From assembly GCF_001507545.1 (NCBI RefSeq), contig NZ_LQBP01000001.1:124001-188000 (forward strand): a stretch of DNA of 64,000 bases. The letters are read 5' to 3'. Positions within the stretch are counted from its first letter, which is position 1. The number at the start of each line of letters is the position of its first letter. This stretch comes from Ruegeria profundi. Its GTDB lineage: Bacteria; Pseudomonadota; Alphaproteobacteria; Rhodobacterales; Rhodobacteraceae. Made by a program: the position numbers and the translations under genes. The notes under the pieces are model-generated. The model was not told where the DNA came from and made no database searches. It saw only the letters and a list, made by a program, of their open reading frames with translations. Shown piece after piece: positions 27,128 to 35,859 of the stretch.

Positions 27128-28732
27128 TTACCCCTGAACGTCCGGCAGGGCCACCCCCGCCTTTTGCAAAGCTTCCCAGATTTTCCGATCACGGTCATAA
27201 ACATCGCGGCGATACTGAACCTTACCCTTCGGGCCGATATAGGCCGTACGATAGATCAGATGGACCGGCACGTGTTCTTCCAACTGAACAGTTGTTTCCT
27301 TGCCTGTGGCTAGAACGCGATGGAAGAACGCCTTTGGATCTTCTTCCTGCTTCGCCAAAAGTGCATAGGCAAACTCAAACGGATCTGCCAAGCGGATACA
27401 CCCATGCGAAAAGGCCCGAACCTCGCGCGCGAACAGGTTTTTCTGAGGCGTATCATGTAGATAGATGTTGTACTTGTTGGGGAACATGAACTTGACCAAG
27501 CCCAAAGCGTTGCTTTGGCTCGGCGGTTGACGCATCGCAAACGGGAAGTTCCGAGCATTGAACTGAGTGAAATCCACCGCTGCTCGGTTTACCTGACGGC
27601 CGCTTCGATCCGTGATGTGGATATGCCCAACCGCATTTGGGTTGGACTGCAGTTTAGGTAGATACTCTTTGGTGATGATCGAGCGCGGAACGTACCAACT
27701 GGGGTTGATCACCAAATGCTCCATCTCGTCTGAGAACTCAGGGCTGCGACGATCGTGAGTATTTTTGCCAATGACAGTGCGTGTTTCAAACGTGACTAAT
27801 CCGTCATCAACAATCTTGGCTGAAAAATCAGCTTGGTTCACCAGAATGTGGCGTTCTCCGCGTTCACGCGGCAACCAGCGCTCACGCTCCAGCGCGACAT
27901 ACACGGCTTTGAGCCTTTCCGACGCGCTCCGGTTCAGCTCAGTGATGGTGTCTTGCCCGGCAACGCCGTCTGTCGCAAGCCCGTGGTCAGCCTGAAATGC
28001 CTTTACTGCGATCAGCATCGCGCCGTCGAATTCAGGGTTGGCGGTTGGCCGCAGATATCCCATAGAAACCAACCGGTTGCGCAGCTTAATTACATTCGGA
28101 CCGGTATCACCATATTCCAGTTTGGACACCGGAACCGTCGGCCCCCACCCGCCTTGGTTGACGAGTGTCTCCAAAACCAGCTTTTGTTTCATCAACGCGC
28201 GGTACTGCGTCGATTGCGGCGCAAGCTGGTCAAAATAAGTATCGTGCTGTGCTGCGACCAATCCCTTTAGGTGATCCTTGGCTGAAACCCTCTCAACTTT
28301 TCGCACCAGCCCATCGTCGATCTCAGACGGGCGCAGCGCACCGGATTGAAGGTTGCGCGCATATTCCACAAACGCCTTGCTCAGTTTGATTTCCACGGCA
28401 CCAAGGTCGCGCGTTGTCCGCGCCGTTTGCATCTTATCGATAAGGGTCTGAACGCTATACGATCCTTGCGGCAAACCATGCATATCCGTCGAGGAAAGCG
28501 CCTGAATCAACCTCGACCGGCGTGCCACGTGCTCAGGAGTTTCGCCCACCCAAACCGGGGCAAACCCGTTTTCACGGTAAAACTCTGCAACCCCCGAGCC
28601 CGTAGGTACGAACTCGGCCACGGCCATCTGAAACGCCGTTGAAGACCGTGGCTCGGCACTCGCCATGGAAGCCGAAGACACAAATAGTGCGGTAAAGACA
28701 ATAACAGTACGCGTCCGAAAACCTGAAATCAT
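27128..28732 (-). CDS. ldtD: L,D-transpeptidase, LdtD/YcbB type
   Basis: 534 residues from MISGFRTRTVIVFTALF, with AAGG seven bases before the ATG and a signal peptide ending ASMASA; a 90-codon upstream extension is rejected. A peptidoglycan-binding domain lies at about 215-280 (GPNVIKLRNRLVSMGYL, FQADHGLATDGVAGQDTI). The YkuD catalytic domain at about 310-480 has the nucleophile Cys in SHGCIRLADPFEFA. It would make 3-3 (meso-DAP to meso-DAP) crosslinks in the cell wall. It is divergent from a DUF882 gene resembling the 3-3 specific endopeptidase MepK. Confidence 0.9.
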   Translation of the reverse strand: MISGFRTRTVIVFTALFVSSASMASAEPRSSTAFQMAVAEFVPTGSGVAEFYRENGFAPVWVGETPEHVARRSRLIQALSSTDMHGLPQGSYSVQTLIDKMQTARTTRDLGAVEIKLSKAFVEYARNLQSGALRPSEIDDGLVRKVERVSAKDHLKGLVAAQHDTYFDQLAPQSTQYRALMKQKLVLETLVNQGGWGPTVPVSKLEYGDTGPNVIKLRNRLVSMGYLRPTANPEFDGAMLIAVKAFQADHGLATDGVAGQDTITELNRSASERLKAVYVALERERWLPRERGERHILVNQADFSAKIVDDGLVTFETRTVIGKNTHDRRSPEFSDEMEHLVINPSWYVPRSIITKEYLPKLQSNPNAVGHIHITDRSGRQVNRAAVDFTQFNARNFPFAMRQPPSQSNALGLVKFMFPNKYNIYLHDTPQKNLFAREVRAFSHGCIRLADPFEFAYALLAKQEEDPKAFFHRVLATGKETTVQLEEHVPVHLIYRTAYIGPKGKVQYRRDVYDRDRKIWEALQKAGVALPDVQG

Positions 28733-29086
28733 AAGATCGCCTTGATTATTCGTTATTTTCTGCTGCTGGGGTGCGCTCTCGCTAAATATGGTGGCGACCC
28801 CGATGGCTTGTCTATTCACAAATGTACTAATAAAACGCATCTTCAAGCGCGTGATGCGTGTTTGCATCGCACGGCGGCTCCTTGCCGCCAAATGCCCCGG
28901 TATTATACATAATTTCATCACCTGCGCAAAAAATCGCCGAAAATTCCCCCTAGAAAAGCTGAATCTGAAAGACTTCTTGGCGGGCGAATCCGACTGTGGC
29001 ATAAATTGCGCATCTGGGATGGGAAATAATTAAGAAGGCGCGCGTAACATCGTGTGCAGGCAGGAACAGTACGGGACGAAACTAAA
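28733..29086. other. intergenic region between ldtD and the DUF882 gene
   Basis: 354 bases between divergent genes, AT-richer than the coding DNA. It contains a perfect hairpin GGCGGC-TCCTT-GCCGCC at 28873-28889 preceded by an imperfect one (GTGATGC/GCATCGCAC); read toward ldtD the loop holds AAGGA. No gene or clear promoter boxes could be assigned. Confidence 0.5.
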
Positions 29087-29656
29087 ATGACGATGAGCAG
29101 TACTTCGGGGTTAACCCGACGTGCCCTATTGGGTGCATTTGCGGCCACGGCAGTTGTGGCTTCACCGACTTATTCCAATGCAGCGGGTTTCCTTCGTGGT
29201 GGAGGGGATATCAGGCGCATACGCATGTATTCCGGTCGCACTGGTGAGCGGATTGATATGGTTTATTGGGTAGACGGGAAATACATCAAAGATGCCGTTA
29301 AAGAAGTAAATCATTTCATGCGCGATTGGCGGACCGATCAGGTCAAAGACATGGATTTACGCACGATCGACATCATGGCGGCCGCGCACAATCTGCTGGA
29401 TGTCAACGAGCCCTATATGTTGCTGTCCGGCTACCGTTCGCCCAAAACAAATGCAATGCTTCGATCCCGCTCGCGCAGAGTCGCCAAAAACTCGCTCCAC
29501 ATGAAAGGTCAGGCGGCGGATCTGCGTCTCTCTTCACGCTCGGTTTCGCAAATGGCACGGGCTGCCATATCGTGTCGCGCTGGCGGCGTCGGCAAGTATT
29601 CGCGCTCAAATTTTGTCCATATGGATTGCGGTGAAGTTCGCAGCTGGGGCGGTTAA
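29087..29656 (+). CDS. DUF882 peptidase, MepK-like murein endopeptidase
   Basis: 189 residues from ATG 29087 (an alternative ATG lies two codons later). The N-terminus SGLTRRALLGAFAATAVVASP is a twin-arginine signal ending near SNAAG. The peptidase M15-type zinc site is visible: HMKGQAADLRL (H-x-x-G-x-A-x-D) and NFVHMDCGEVRSW. The preceding SGYRSPKTN block is typical of YcbK/MepK, which cuts 3-3 crosslinks. Its divergent partner makes such crosslinks, as in the E. coli ldtD-mepK locus. An intrinsic terminator follows. Confidence 0.87.
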   Translation: MTMSSTSGLTRRALLGAFAATAVVASPTYSNAAGFLRGGGDIRRIRMYSGRTGERIDMVYWVDGKYIKDAVKEVNHFMRDWRTDQVKDMDLRTIDIMAAAHNLLDVNEPYMLLSGYRSPKTNAMLRSRSRRVAKNSLHMKGQAADLRLSSRSVSQMARAAISCRAGGVGKYSRSNFVHMDCGEVRSWGG

Positions 29657-29683
29657 CGCCCTTGGGGAATACTTCTGAACGAT

Positions 29684-29710
29684 GAGCGCCCGAGGGCGCT
29701 CTTTGTTTTT
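29684..29710 (+). terminator. intrinsic terminator after DUF882 gene
   Basis: Stem GAGCGCC/GGCGCTC with CGAG loop followed by TTTGTTTTT. Confidence 0.85.
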
Positions 29711-29788
29711 GCGGAGTGGCTCAAACGAAAACGACGCGCAGCATAAACGTCAGCGCAATATGATTAGCTCAAGCCCAAGTGAAGAGTA

Positions 29789-29865
<77 letters not shown>

Positions 29866-29931
29866 CTGTGCCGTTAGCTAACCTTGTTCCGATCCGGGTG
29901 CAACTGAAAATCAGCCCGGATCAGTCAAGTT

Positions 29932-31152
29932 TCACGCAAAGAGATCATGCGCCAATTCAAGCGCGTCGATCAGGGTATCGACCTCATCCTTGGTGTTATA
30001 GAGGCCAAAACTCGCCCGGCAGGTTGCAGTCACGCCGTAGAAATCCATCAGCGGACCAGCGCAATGGTGGCCCGCCCGTACGGCAACACCTTTCTTGTCG
30101 AGAATAGTGGAGACGTCATGCGCATGACCTGCCCCGTCCAGCGAAAAGCTGAAGATCGCGGCCTTGTCGGGACGAGTGCCCTGCATCTGCAACCAGTTCA
30201 GACCAGTTAGCTTTTGCATAGCATAGTCGCGTAGGCCCGCCTCATGGGCAGCGATGTTCGTCATACCCAGATCCATCATATATTCAAGCGCAACACCCAG
30301 ACCTATCGTCTGCACGATGCCAGGTGTACCAGCCTCGAATTTCATGGGCGGATCGTTGTAGATCACCTGATCCTTGCTGACCTCTTTGATCATGTCCCCG
30401 CCGCCTATGAAGGGGCGCATCTCGGCCATGCGCTCGGACTTGATATAAATCGCACCCGAACCAGACGGACCATAGAGCTTGTGCCCGGTGATCGCGTAAA
30501 AGTCGCAGCCAATATCCTTAACGTTGACAGGCAAGTGTACGGCGCCTTGGCTGCCATCGACCAGTACTGGCACACCCTTGGCATGCGCGCCTTCGGTGAT
30601 TGCCTTCACGTCAACTACTGTTCCCAGAACATTCGAGCAATGTGTTACAGCCACAAGCTTGGTTTTGGGGCCAATCGCATCAATCACGGCCTGCGGATCC
30701 AGCCCGCCATCCGCATCCACATCGACCCATTTCAGGACAACGCCTTGACGTTCACGCAGAAAATGCCAGGGCACGATATTGGCGTGATGCTCCATGACGC
30801 TGAGAACAATCTCATCACCCGCTTGTAGACGCGGCATGGCCCAACCGTAGGCAACCAGATTGATACCTTCGGTCGTGCCCGAGTTCAGCACGATTTCATT
30901 CTCATTCACTGCCCCAAGAAACTCGGCGATCGTTCCGCGCACGGCCTCGTATTTCTCGGTCGCCAGATTGGACAGGTAATGCAGACCGCGATGCACATTC
31001 GAATACTCCTCGGAATATGCACGGGTCACAGCATCTATAACGATCTGCGGCTTCTGCGCCGAGGCACCGTTGTCCAAATAGGTCAGCGGCTTTCCGTTCA
31101 CCTCGCGCGATAGGATTGGAAAATCTGCGCGAATTTTTTCTACGTCATACAT
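29932..31152 (-). CDS. sufS: cysteine desulfurase SufS
   Basis: 406-residue PLP enzyme (type II desulfurase) that takes sulfur from cysteine for Fe-S cluster assembly. PLP Lys in DFYAITGHKLYGPSG; active Cys in VRAGHHCAGPLMDFYGV; N-terminus RADFPILSREVNGKPLTYLDNGASAQKP. Last gene of the suf operon, 13 bp after a YIP1 gene. No SufE/SufU partner is present in the window; other partners would have to be elsewhere. Confidence 0.95.
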   Translation of the reverse strand: MYDVEKIRADFPILSREVNGKPLTYLDNGASAQKPQIVIDAVTRAYSEEYSNVHRGLHYLSNLATEKYEAVRGTIAEFLGAVNENEIVLNSGTTEGINLVAYGWAMPRLQAGDEIVLSVMEHHANIVPWHFLRERQGVVLKWVDVDADGGLDPQAVIDAIGPKTKLVAVTHCSNVLGTVVDVKAITEGAHAKGVPVLVDGSQGAVHLPVNVKDIGCDFYAITGHKLYGPSGSGAIYIKSERMAEMRPFIGGGDMIKEVSKDQVIYNDPPMKFEAGTPGIVQTIGLGVALEYMMDLGMTNIAAHEAGLRDYAMQKLTGLNWLQMQGTRPDKAAIFSFSLDGAGHAHDVSTILDKKGVAVRAGHHCAGPLMDFYGVTATCRASFGLYNTKDEVDTLIDALELAHDLFA

Positions 31153-31165
31153 GGTATTTCTATCC

Positions 31166-31732
31166 CTATACCGGTCCGCTGGGTGTCAGTGCCAGGACAA
31201 ACGGCAATGCGATCAAGGCAGACAGCACAATGACCCCGAAAGACTTCCAGAGCGTTCCGAATTTATGCGCTTCATTAAGAAAATGGAGCGTGACGTAAAG
31301 GCTCACTATCGCGGTGGCAAACAGAAACAGTACCATCAGAAACGGCATCGCAATAGCAAGCACCAGGGTGATGAACATTGCCGTAATCTGTAGGTATTGC
31401 AGCCAGATTGTCAGCGTCATGATCTCAGTAAAAGAGGCGACCCCGCCAAGCAGACGTCCGGCCAAAAGGAACGCCGCAATACTGAAAAGTATCAGGGCTC
31501 CGGAACGAACCAGACCCATGAAAATCGGTTCAGGCGGCGGGGCTTCGAAGCCATCCGGAACTGGCATAAGGTAGTCAAAACCGAACTGCACAAGACCATT
31601 CAGTACGACGGCCAGAAAAAAACCAAGCCACAGAACTTCGCGTCCGGGGCGAAAGGCCAGTAGATGACGCGCGGCCTCGGCCGGGTTGGTCAGGGTCATC
31701 ACCGCGAGGTTGCCCAAAGTTATGCTATTCAT
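31166..31732 (-). CDS. YIP1-family membrane protein (second of a pair)
   Basis: 188 residues from MNSITLGNLAVMTLTNP, whose ATG overlaps the preceding stop as ATGA; a 53-codon extension is rejected. About five hydrophobic segments: LWLGFFLAVVLNGLVQFGF, GALILFSIAAFLLAGRLLG, LQYLQITAMFITLVLAIAM, LMVLFLFATAIVSLYV and FGVIVLSALIALPFVLAL. The pattern FRPGREVLWLGF and the TM arrangement fit the YIP1 family (PF04893), which has no known role in bacteria. It sits inside the suf operon between another YIP1 gene and sufS. Confidence 0.72.
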   Translation of the reverse strand: MNSITLGNLAVMTLTNPAEAARHLLAFRPGREVLWLGFFLAVVLNGLVQFGFDYLMPVPDGFEAPPPEPIFMGLVRSGALILFSIAAFLLAGRLLGGVASFTEIMTLTIWLQYLQITAMFITLVLAIAMPFLMVLFLFATAIVSLYVTLHFLNEAHKFGTLWKSFGVIVLSALIALPFVLALTPSGPV

Positions 31733-32214
31733 TCCGCTTGCCTTTGCGCTTGTCGGAGGCCTGCCAGCCAGAACCAGATAAAAACCGCAAGCCATATGAC
31801 CCCGACAAGTGTCAGTGCCGGGCCGGGTCCCAAGAAGCCTGCGACAAGGCCATTCAGCAGCACCAGAGGTGTGGACGACAACAATGCCCAAAAGAGCGCA
31901 AGCCTGGCACCATAGGCCGAACCGCGTCCGCCAGCCAAACGTGCCGCACCATAGGACACGAACGCAAGCACATATAGAACCAGAGGCAGGATGATTACGG
32001 AGCCCAACAAGGCTCCGCCCATCAGCATATTCAACTCCAGCCCTTCCAGATGTGCCCTGCGCGCAAGCGCCGGAAGCTGCGCGATAAAGGCTATCACGCA
32101 GAACCCCATGACGAAAATCAGCGCCCGGTCTTCCCGCTGCCCAAGATCAAGCAGACGGCGCACCACCCGCCCCGGCCCCCGATACGTGGCCACGATATCT
32201 GCTGTCAAAGGCAT
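31729..32214 (-). CDS. YIP1-family membrane protein (first of a pair)
   Basis: 161 residues with four to five membrane segments (ALIFVMGFCVIAFIAQLPAL, MLMGGALLGSVIILPLVLYV, LALFWALLSSTPLVLLNGLV, LVGVIWLAVFIWFWLAGLR). Shape and the N-terminal RRLLDLGQREDRAL resemble YIP1-type proteins. Its start overlaps the sufD stop by one base and its stop overlaps the next YIP1 gene by four, so both are tied into suf translation. Role unknown. Confidence 0.68.
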   Translation of the reverse strand: MPLTADIVATYRGPGRVVRRLLDLGQREDRALIFVMGFCVIAFIAQLPALARRAHLEGLELNMLMGGALLGSVIILPLVLYVLAFVSYGAARLAGGRGSAYGARLALFWALLSSTPLVLLNGLVAGFLGPGPALTLVGVIWLAVFIWFWLAGLRQAQRQAE

Positions 32215-33494
32215 CAGCTACGCCGCGCTAACCAGCCTTCCAGACGGGTCACGATCTCTTCCGCCAACGCACGGTCTTCTATCTCGTCTACCGCCTCGGC
32301 CAGAAAGGCCAGGGTCAGCATGTTCGTCGCATCCTTATACGGAACGCCCCGCGAGCGCAGGTAGAACAACGCAGTCTCGTCGATTGCGCCTGATGTCGAG
32401 CCGTGCGAACAGGCCACGTCATCTGCATAGATCTCAAGTTCAGGCTTGGCGAGGAACTGGCTATCATCATCCAGAAGCAAAGATTGACTGATCTGGTACC
32501 CATCCGTTTTCTGCGCACCTTCTTTAACCAGAATCTTGCCCTGGAATACGCCTGTCGCTCCGTTGCGCAGGACCTTCTTGAACACTTGGCGGCTTTCGCA
32601 GTTCACTGCTTCATGGGTGATAAACACCGTGTCATCATGGAGGAAATCTCCATCCCCAACACACGCGCCAGCCACATGGGCAACCGCATCATCACCGGTC
32701 AGTTCCACGACCTGTTCGTTACGGGTCAGAACACCATTCACGGTGAGGGTGAATGACTTGTACGTCGATTCTTTGCCCAGCCGAGTGAACATATGCGTAA
32801 CAGCGCGCCGCTCGTGATCGCGACCCTGGGCACGAATGTGATGCAGCGTGCCGTTGTCCGCAATGTCGATCTCCATGCACTTGTTGAACCGAGACGCCGC
32901 CGGACCGGTTTCCAAGATGGTCACCTCCGCATCGCTTTCAACACGGATGACGTGATGCAGGATCGCATCTGATGTCTCTGATTCATGGCGATACACAAAG
33001 TTGATGGGCTTGGACGGCTTACCCGTCACGTGAATGGCAACACCATCCGTTGCATATGCCGTATTCAGCGCTGCCAACGGTCGCTGCACCGGGGTCTGGC
33101 CCCGCTCTTCCAGCTTGCCATACAACTCTTTGGCCCAATGGATATCCTTGCAGCAGATATCCTCCAGACGGTCGATCGTTACACCCTCAAGGGTCAGGTC
33201 GTCCGAATCTTCCGGGCTAAAAACGCCGTCGATAAAGACGATAGACAGGCGATCCACATCGCTGAACACCAATGGTTCACCTGCATCCAGAACAGCCGCT
33301 TGCGGTGCTTGTGGTGAAACGAGCGTGTCGGGTTGGGTATACTTCCAGTATTCATCACGGCGACCCGGCAGGCCCATTTGATTTACACGAGCCAAGGCAC
33401 CCTCACGCGCTGCCTTGGTGCAGCCCGGATCCGGCATCGTCAGAGACGCAAGCCGCGCCTCGGTTGCGGTTTGTTTTGCTTGCGGCAGGGCCAT
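32214..33494 (-). CDS. sufD: Fe-S cluster assembly protein SufD
   Basis: 426-residue beta-helix scaffold subunit of the SufBCD complex. The C-terminal SufBD core includes FQGKILVKEGAQKTDGYQISQSLLLDDDSQFLAKPELEIYADDVACSHGSTSGAIDE, with the conserved Cys/His (ACSHGST) at the SufB-SufD interface. The N-terminus has GLPGRRDEYWKYT, typical of SufD. The start overlaps the sufC stop by one base. Confidence 0.94.
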   Translation of the reverse strand: MALPQAKQTATEARLASLTMPDPGCTKAAREGALARVNQMGLPGRRDEYWKYTQPDTLVSPQAPQAAVLDAGEPLVFSDVDRLSIVFIDGVFSPEDSDDLTLEGVTIDRLEDICCKDIHWAKELYGKLEERGQTPVQRPLAALNTAYATDGVAIHVTGKPSKPINFVYRHESETSDAILHHVIRVESDAEVTILETGPAASRFNKCMEIDIADNGTLHHIRAQGRDHERRAVTHMFTRLGKESTYKSFTLTVNGVLTRNEQVVELTGDDAVAHVAGACVGDGDFLHDDTVFITHEAVNCESRQVFKKVLRNGATGVFQGKILVKEGAQKTDGYQISQSLLLDDDSQFLAKPELEIYADDVACSHGSTSGAIDETALFYLRSRGVPYKDATNMLTLAFLAEAVDEIEDRALAEEIVTRLEGWLARRS

Positions 33495-34249
33495 TAGTTC
33501 ACCTCGGCCAGGATGTCTGAATACCCGTTATGTTCCACTTCCAGCGCCAGTTCAGGGCCGCCAGATTTCACGATACGCCCATCCGCCATGATGTGAACGA
33601 CATCTGGTTTGATGTGATCCAGCAAACGCTGATAGTGGGTAATCACAAGAAAACCCCGGCCCGCGTCACGCAATGCATTCACACCTTCGGACACCAGCTT
33701 CATCGCGTCCACATCAAGGCCCGAGTCGGTTTCGTCCAAGATGCACATCTTAGGCTCAAGCATCGCCATTTGCAGGATTTCGTTGCGCTTCTTCTCGCCG
33801 CCTGAAAACCCGACGTTCACCGGACGCTTGAGCATGTCAGCATCAATCTTCAGCGACTTCGCTTTCGCGCGAACAACCTTCAGGAATTCAGCCGCCGACA
33901 GTTCATCTTCGCCACGTGCCTTTCGCTGTGCGTTCACCGCAGTCCGCAGAAAGGTCATGTTTCCAACACCCGGGATTTCGACCGGGTACTGAAATGCCAG
34001 GAAGATGCCAGCCGCGGCGCGCTCTTCAGGCTCCATCTCAAGCAGGTCTTGCCCGTCCAGCGTGGCCGAACCTTCGGTGACTTCATACCCGTCACGTCCG
34101 GACAGCACATAGCTGAGCGTTGACTTACCCGAGCCGTTCGGCCCCATGATCGCGTGCACTTTTCCGGCCTCAACCGTGAGGTCTACGCCTTTGAGAATCC
34201 GCTTGTCTTCTTCTTCCAGCTGTACGTGCAGGTTCTTGATTTCCAGCAT
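33494..34249 (-). CDS. sufC: Fe-S cluster assembly ATPase SufC
   Basis: 251-residue ABC-type ATPase of SufBCD. Walker A GPNGSGKSTLSYVLSG, signature FSGGEKKRNEILQMA and Walker B CILDETDSGLDVDA, the exact SufC form. H-loop VITHYQRLLDHI. It lies 71 bases after sufB, with a hairpin in the gap. Confidence 0.96.
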   Translation of the reverse strand: MLEIKNLHVQLEEEDKRILKGVDLTVEAGKVHAIMGPNGSGKSTLSYVLSGRDGYEVTEGSATLDGQDLLEMEPEERAAAGIFLAFQYPVEIPGVGNMTFLRTAVNAQRKARGEDELSAAEFLKVVRAKAKSLKIDADMLKRPVNVGFSGGEKKRNEILQMAMLEPKMCILDETDSGLDVDAMKLVSEGVNALRDAGRGFLVITHYQRLLDHIKPDVVHIMADGRIVKSGGPELALEVEHNGYSDILAEVN

Positions 34250-34275
34250 GTTTTGTCCTTTGGGGTATCGCTTAA

Positions 34276-34289
34276 GGGGCGCTTGCCCC
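34276..34289 (-). other. hairpin in the sufB-sufC gap
   Basis: Stem GGGGC/GCCCC with a 4-base loop in the 71-base spacer, the longest gap in the operon. No T-run on the transcribed strand; it may mark an mRNA processing or stabilising site. Confidence 0.35.
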
Positions 34290-34320
34290 GCTTATTTTTG
34301 AGTAGATAAAAAGCAGGAGG

Positions 34321-35841
34321 TCAGCCCACAGATCCTTCGAGGCTGATGGCGACCAATTGCTGTGCTTCCATGGCAAATTCCATCGGCAGAGCTTGCAGGA
34401 CATCCTTGCAGAACCCGTTGACGACCAGCGCCACGGCTTCCTCTTCGTCCATACCGCGCTGGCGGCAATAGAACAGCTGATCGTCGTCCACTTTGGACGT
34501 CGTCGCCTCGTGCTCAACGCGGCTCGAGTTGTTTTTGACCTCGATATACGGAACCGTGTGGGCGCCACATTTATCGCCGATCAACAAGCTGTCGCATTGC
34601 GTGTAGTTCCGGCTGTCTTTTGCCTTGGGGTGCATCGACACCAACCCGCGATAGGTATTTTGTGCCTTGCCCGCGCTGATACCCTTGGACACAATGCGCG
34701 ACTTGGTGTTCTTACCCAAATGCACCATCTTCGTGCCGGTATCGGCTTGCTGCATGTTGTTTGTAATCGCGATTGAATAAAACTCGCCCTGGCTTTCATT
34801 GCCGCGCAGGATGCAGGACGGGTACTTCCACGTTACAGCAGAGCCCGTTTCCACCTGTGTCCACATCACCTTGGACCGATCACCGCGACAATCGGCGCGC
34901 TTGGTCACGAAGTTGTAAATGCCGCCCTTGCCGTTTTCGTCCCCGGGGAACCAGTTCTGAACGGTCGAGTACTTAACCTCGGCGTCTTCTTCGACGATGA
35001 TTTCGACCACAGCGGCATGCAGCTGTGCCGTATCACGCTGAGGTGCGGTGCAGCCTTCCAGATACGAGACGTAAGAGCCCTTATCAGCAATGATAAGCGT
35101 CCGTTCGAATTGGCCTGTGTTTTCAGCGTTGATGCGGAAATAGGTGCTCAACTCCATCGGGCAGCGAACGCCCGGCGGGATATAAACGAATGAACCATCC
35201 GAAAACACGGCCGAGTTCAATGTGGCGTAGAAGTTATCCGACACCGGAACAACAGTGCCGAGATACTTTTTGACCAGTTCGGGGTGCTCTTTGATCGCCT
35301 CGGAGATTGAGCAGAAGATCACGCCATGCTTTGCCAGCTCATCCTGGAACGTCGTGCCGACAGACACGGAGTCGAAAACAGCATCCACAGCAACCTTGCG
35401 CCCTTCGGCGGGGATATTTTCCGCACCTTCAACACCGGCCAGAATCATCTGTTCTTTCAAGGGAATGCCAAGCTTTTCGTAGGTTGCCAGCAGCTTGGGG
35501 TCGACCTCATCCAGCGATTTCGGCTTTTCTTCCATCGATTTCGGACGGGCGTAGTAATACTGGTCCTGAAAGTCGATTGGCGGATAATGGACCATCGCCC
35601 ATTTCGGCTCGTCCATTTTGGTCCAGCGTTCGAAGGCCGACAAACGCCACTCGGTCATCCACTCGGGCTCTTCGTTTTTTTCAGAGATCAGTCGAACGAT
35701 ATCGGGGTTCACACCCTTGGGTGCGTACTCCATCTCGATATCAGTATCCCAGCCGTATTTGTAGGTTCCGACCTCGCGCACCGCGTCAACGGTTTCCTGA
35801 TCGACGCCTTCTTTTACCTGGGTCTGGTCCAATGCGGCCAT
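34321..35841 (-). CDS. sufB: Fe-S cluster assembly protein SufB
   Basis: 506-residue scaffold protein on which the cluster forms. SufB signatures: [50 protein letters not shown], the conserved Cys in [12 protein letters not shown] position, and [23 protein letters not shown]. The C-terminal [39 protein letters not shown] is diagnostic. It lies 18 bases after the first cysteine desulfurase gene. Confidence 0.96.
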   Translation of the reverse strand: MAALDQTQVKEGVDQETVDAVREVGTYKYGWDTDIEMEYAPKGVNPDIVRLISEKNEEPEWMTEWRLSAFERWTKMDEPKWAMVHYPPIDFQDQYYYARPKSMEEKPKSLDEVDPKLLATYEKLGIPLKEQMILAGVEGAENIPAEGRKVAVDAVFDSVSVGTTFQDELAKHGVIFCSISEAIKEHPELVKKYLGTVVPVSDNFYATLNSAVFSDGSFVYIPPGVRCPMELSTYFRINAENTGQFERTLIIADKGSYVSYLEGCTAPQRDTAQLHAAVVEIIVEEDAEVKYSTVQNWFPGDENGKGGIYNFVTKRADCRGDRSKVMWTQVETGSAVTWKYPSCILRGNESQGEFYSIAITNNMQQADTGTKMVHLGKNTKSRIVSKGISAGKAQNTYRGLVSMHPKAKDSRNYTQCDSLLIGDKCGAHTVPYIEVKNNSSRVEHEATTSKVDDDQLFYCRQRGMDEEEAVALVVNGFCKDVLQALPMEFAMEAQQLVAISLEGSVG

Positions 35842-35859
35842 GTCGTTTTCTCCGTCAGG

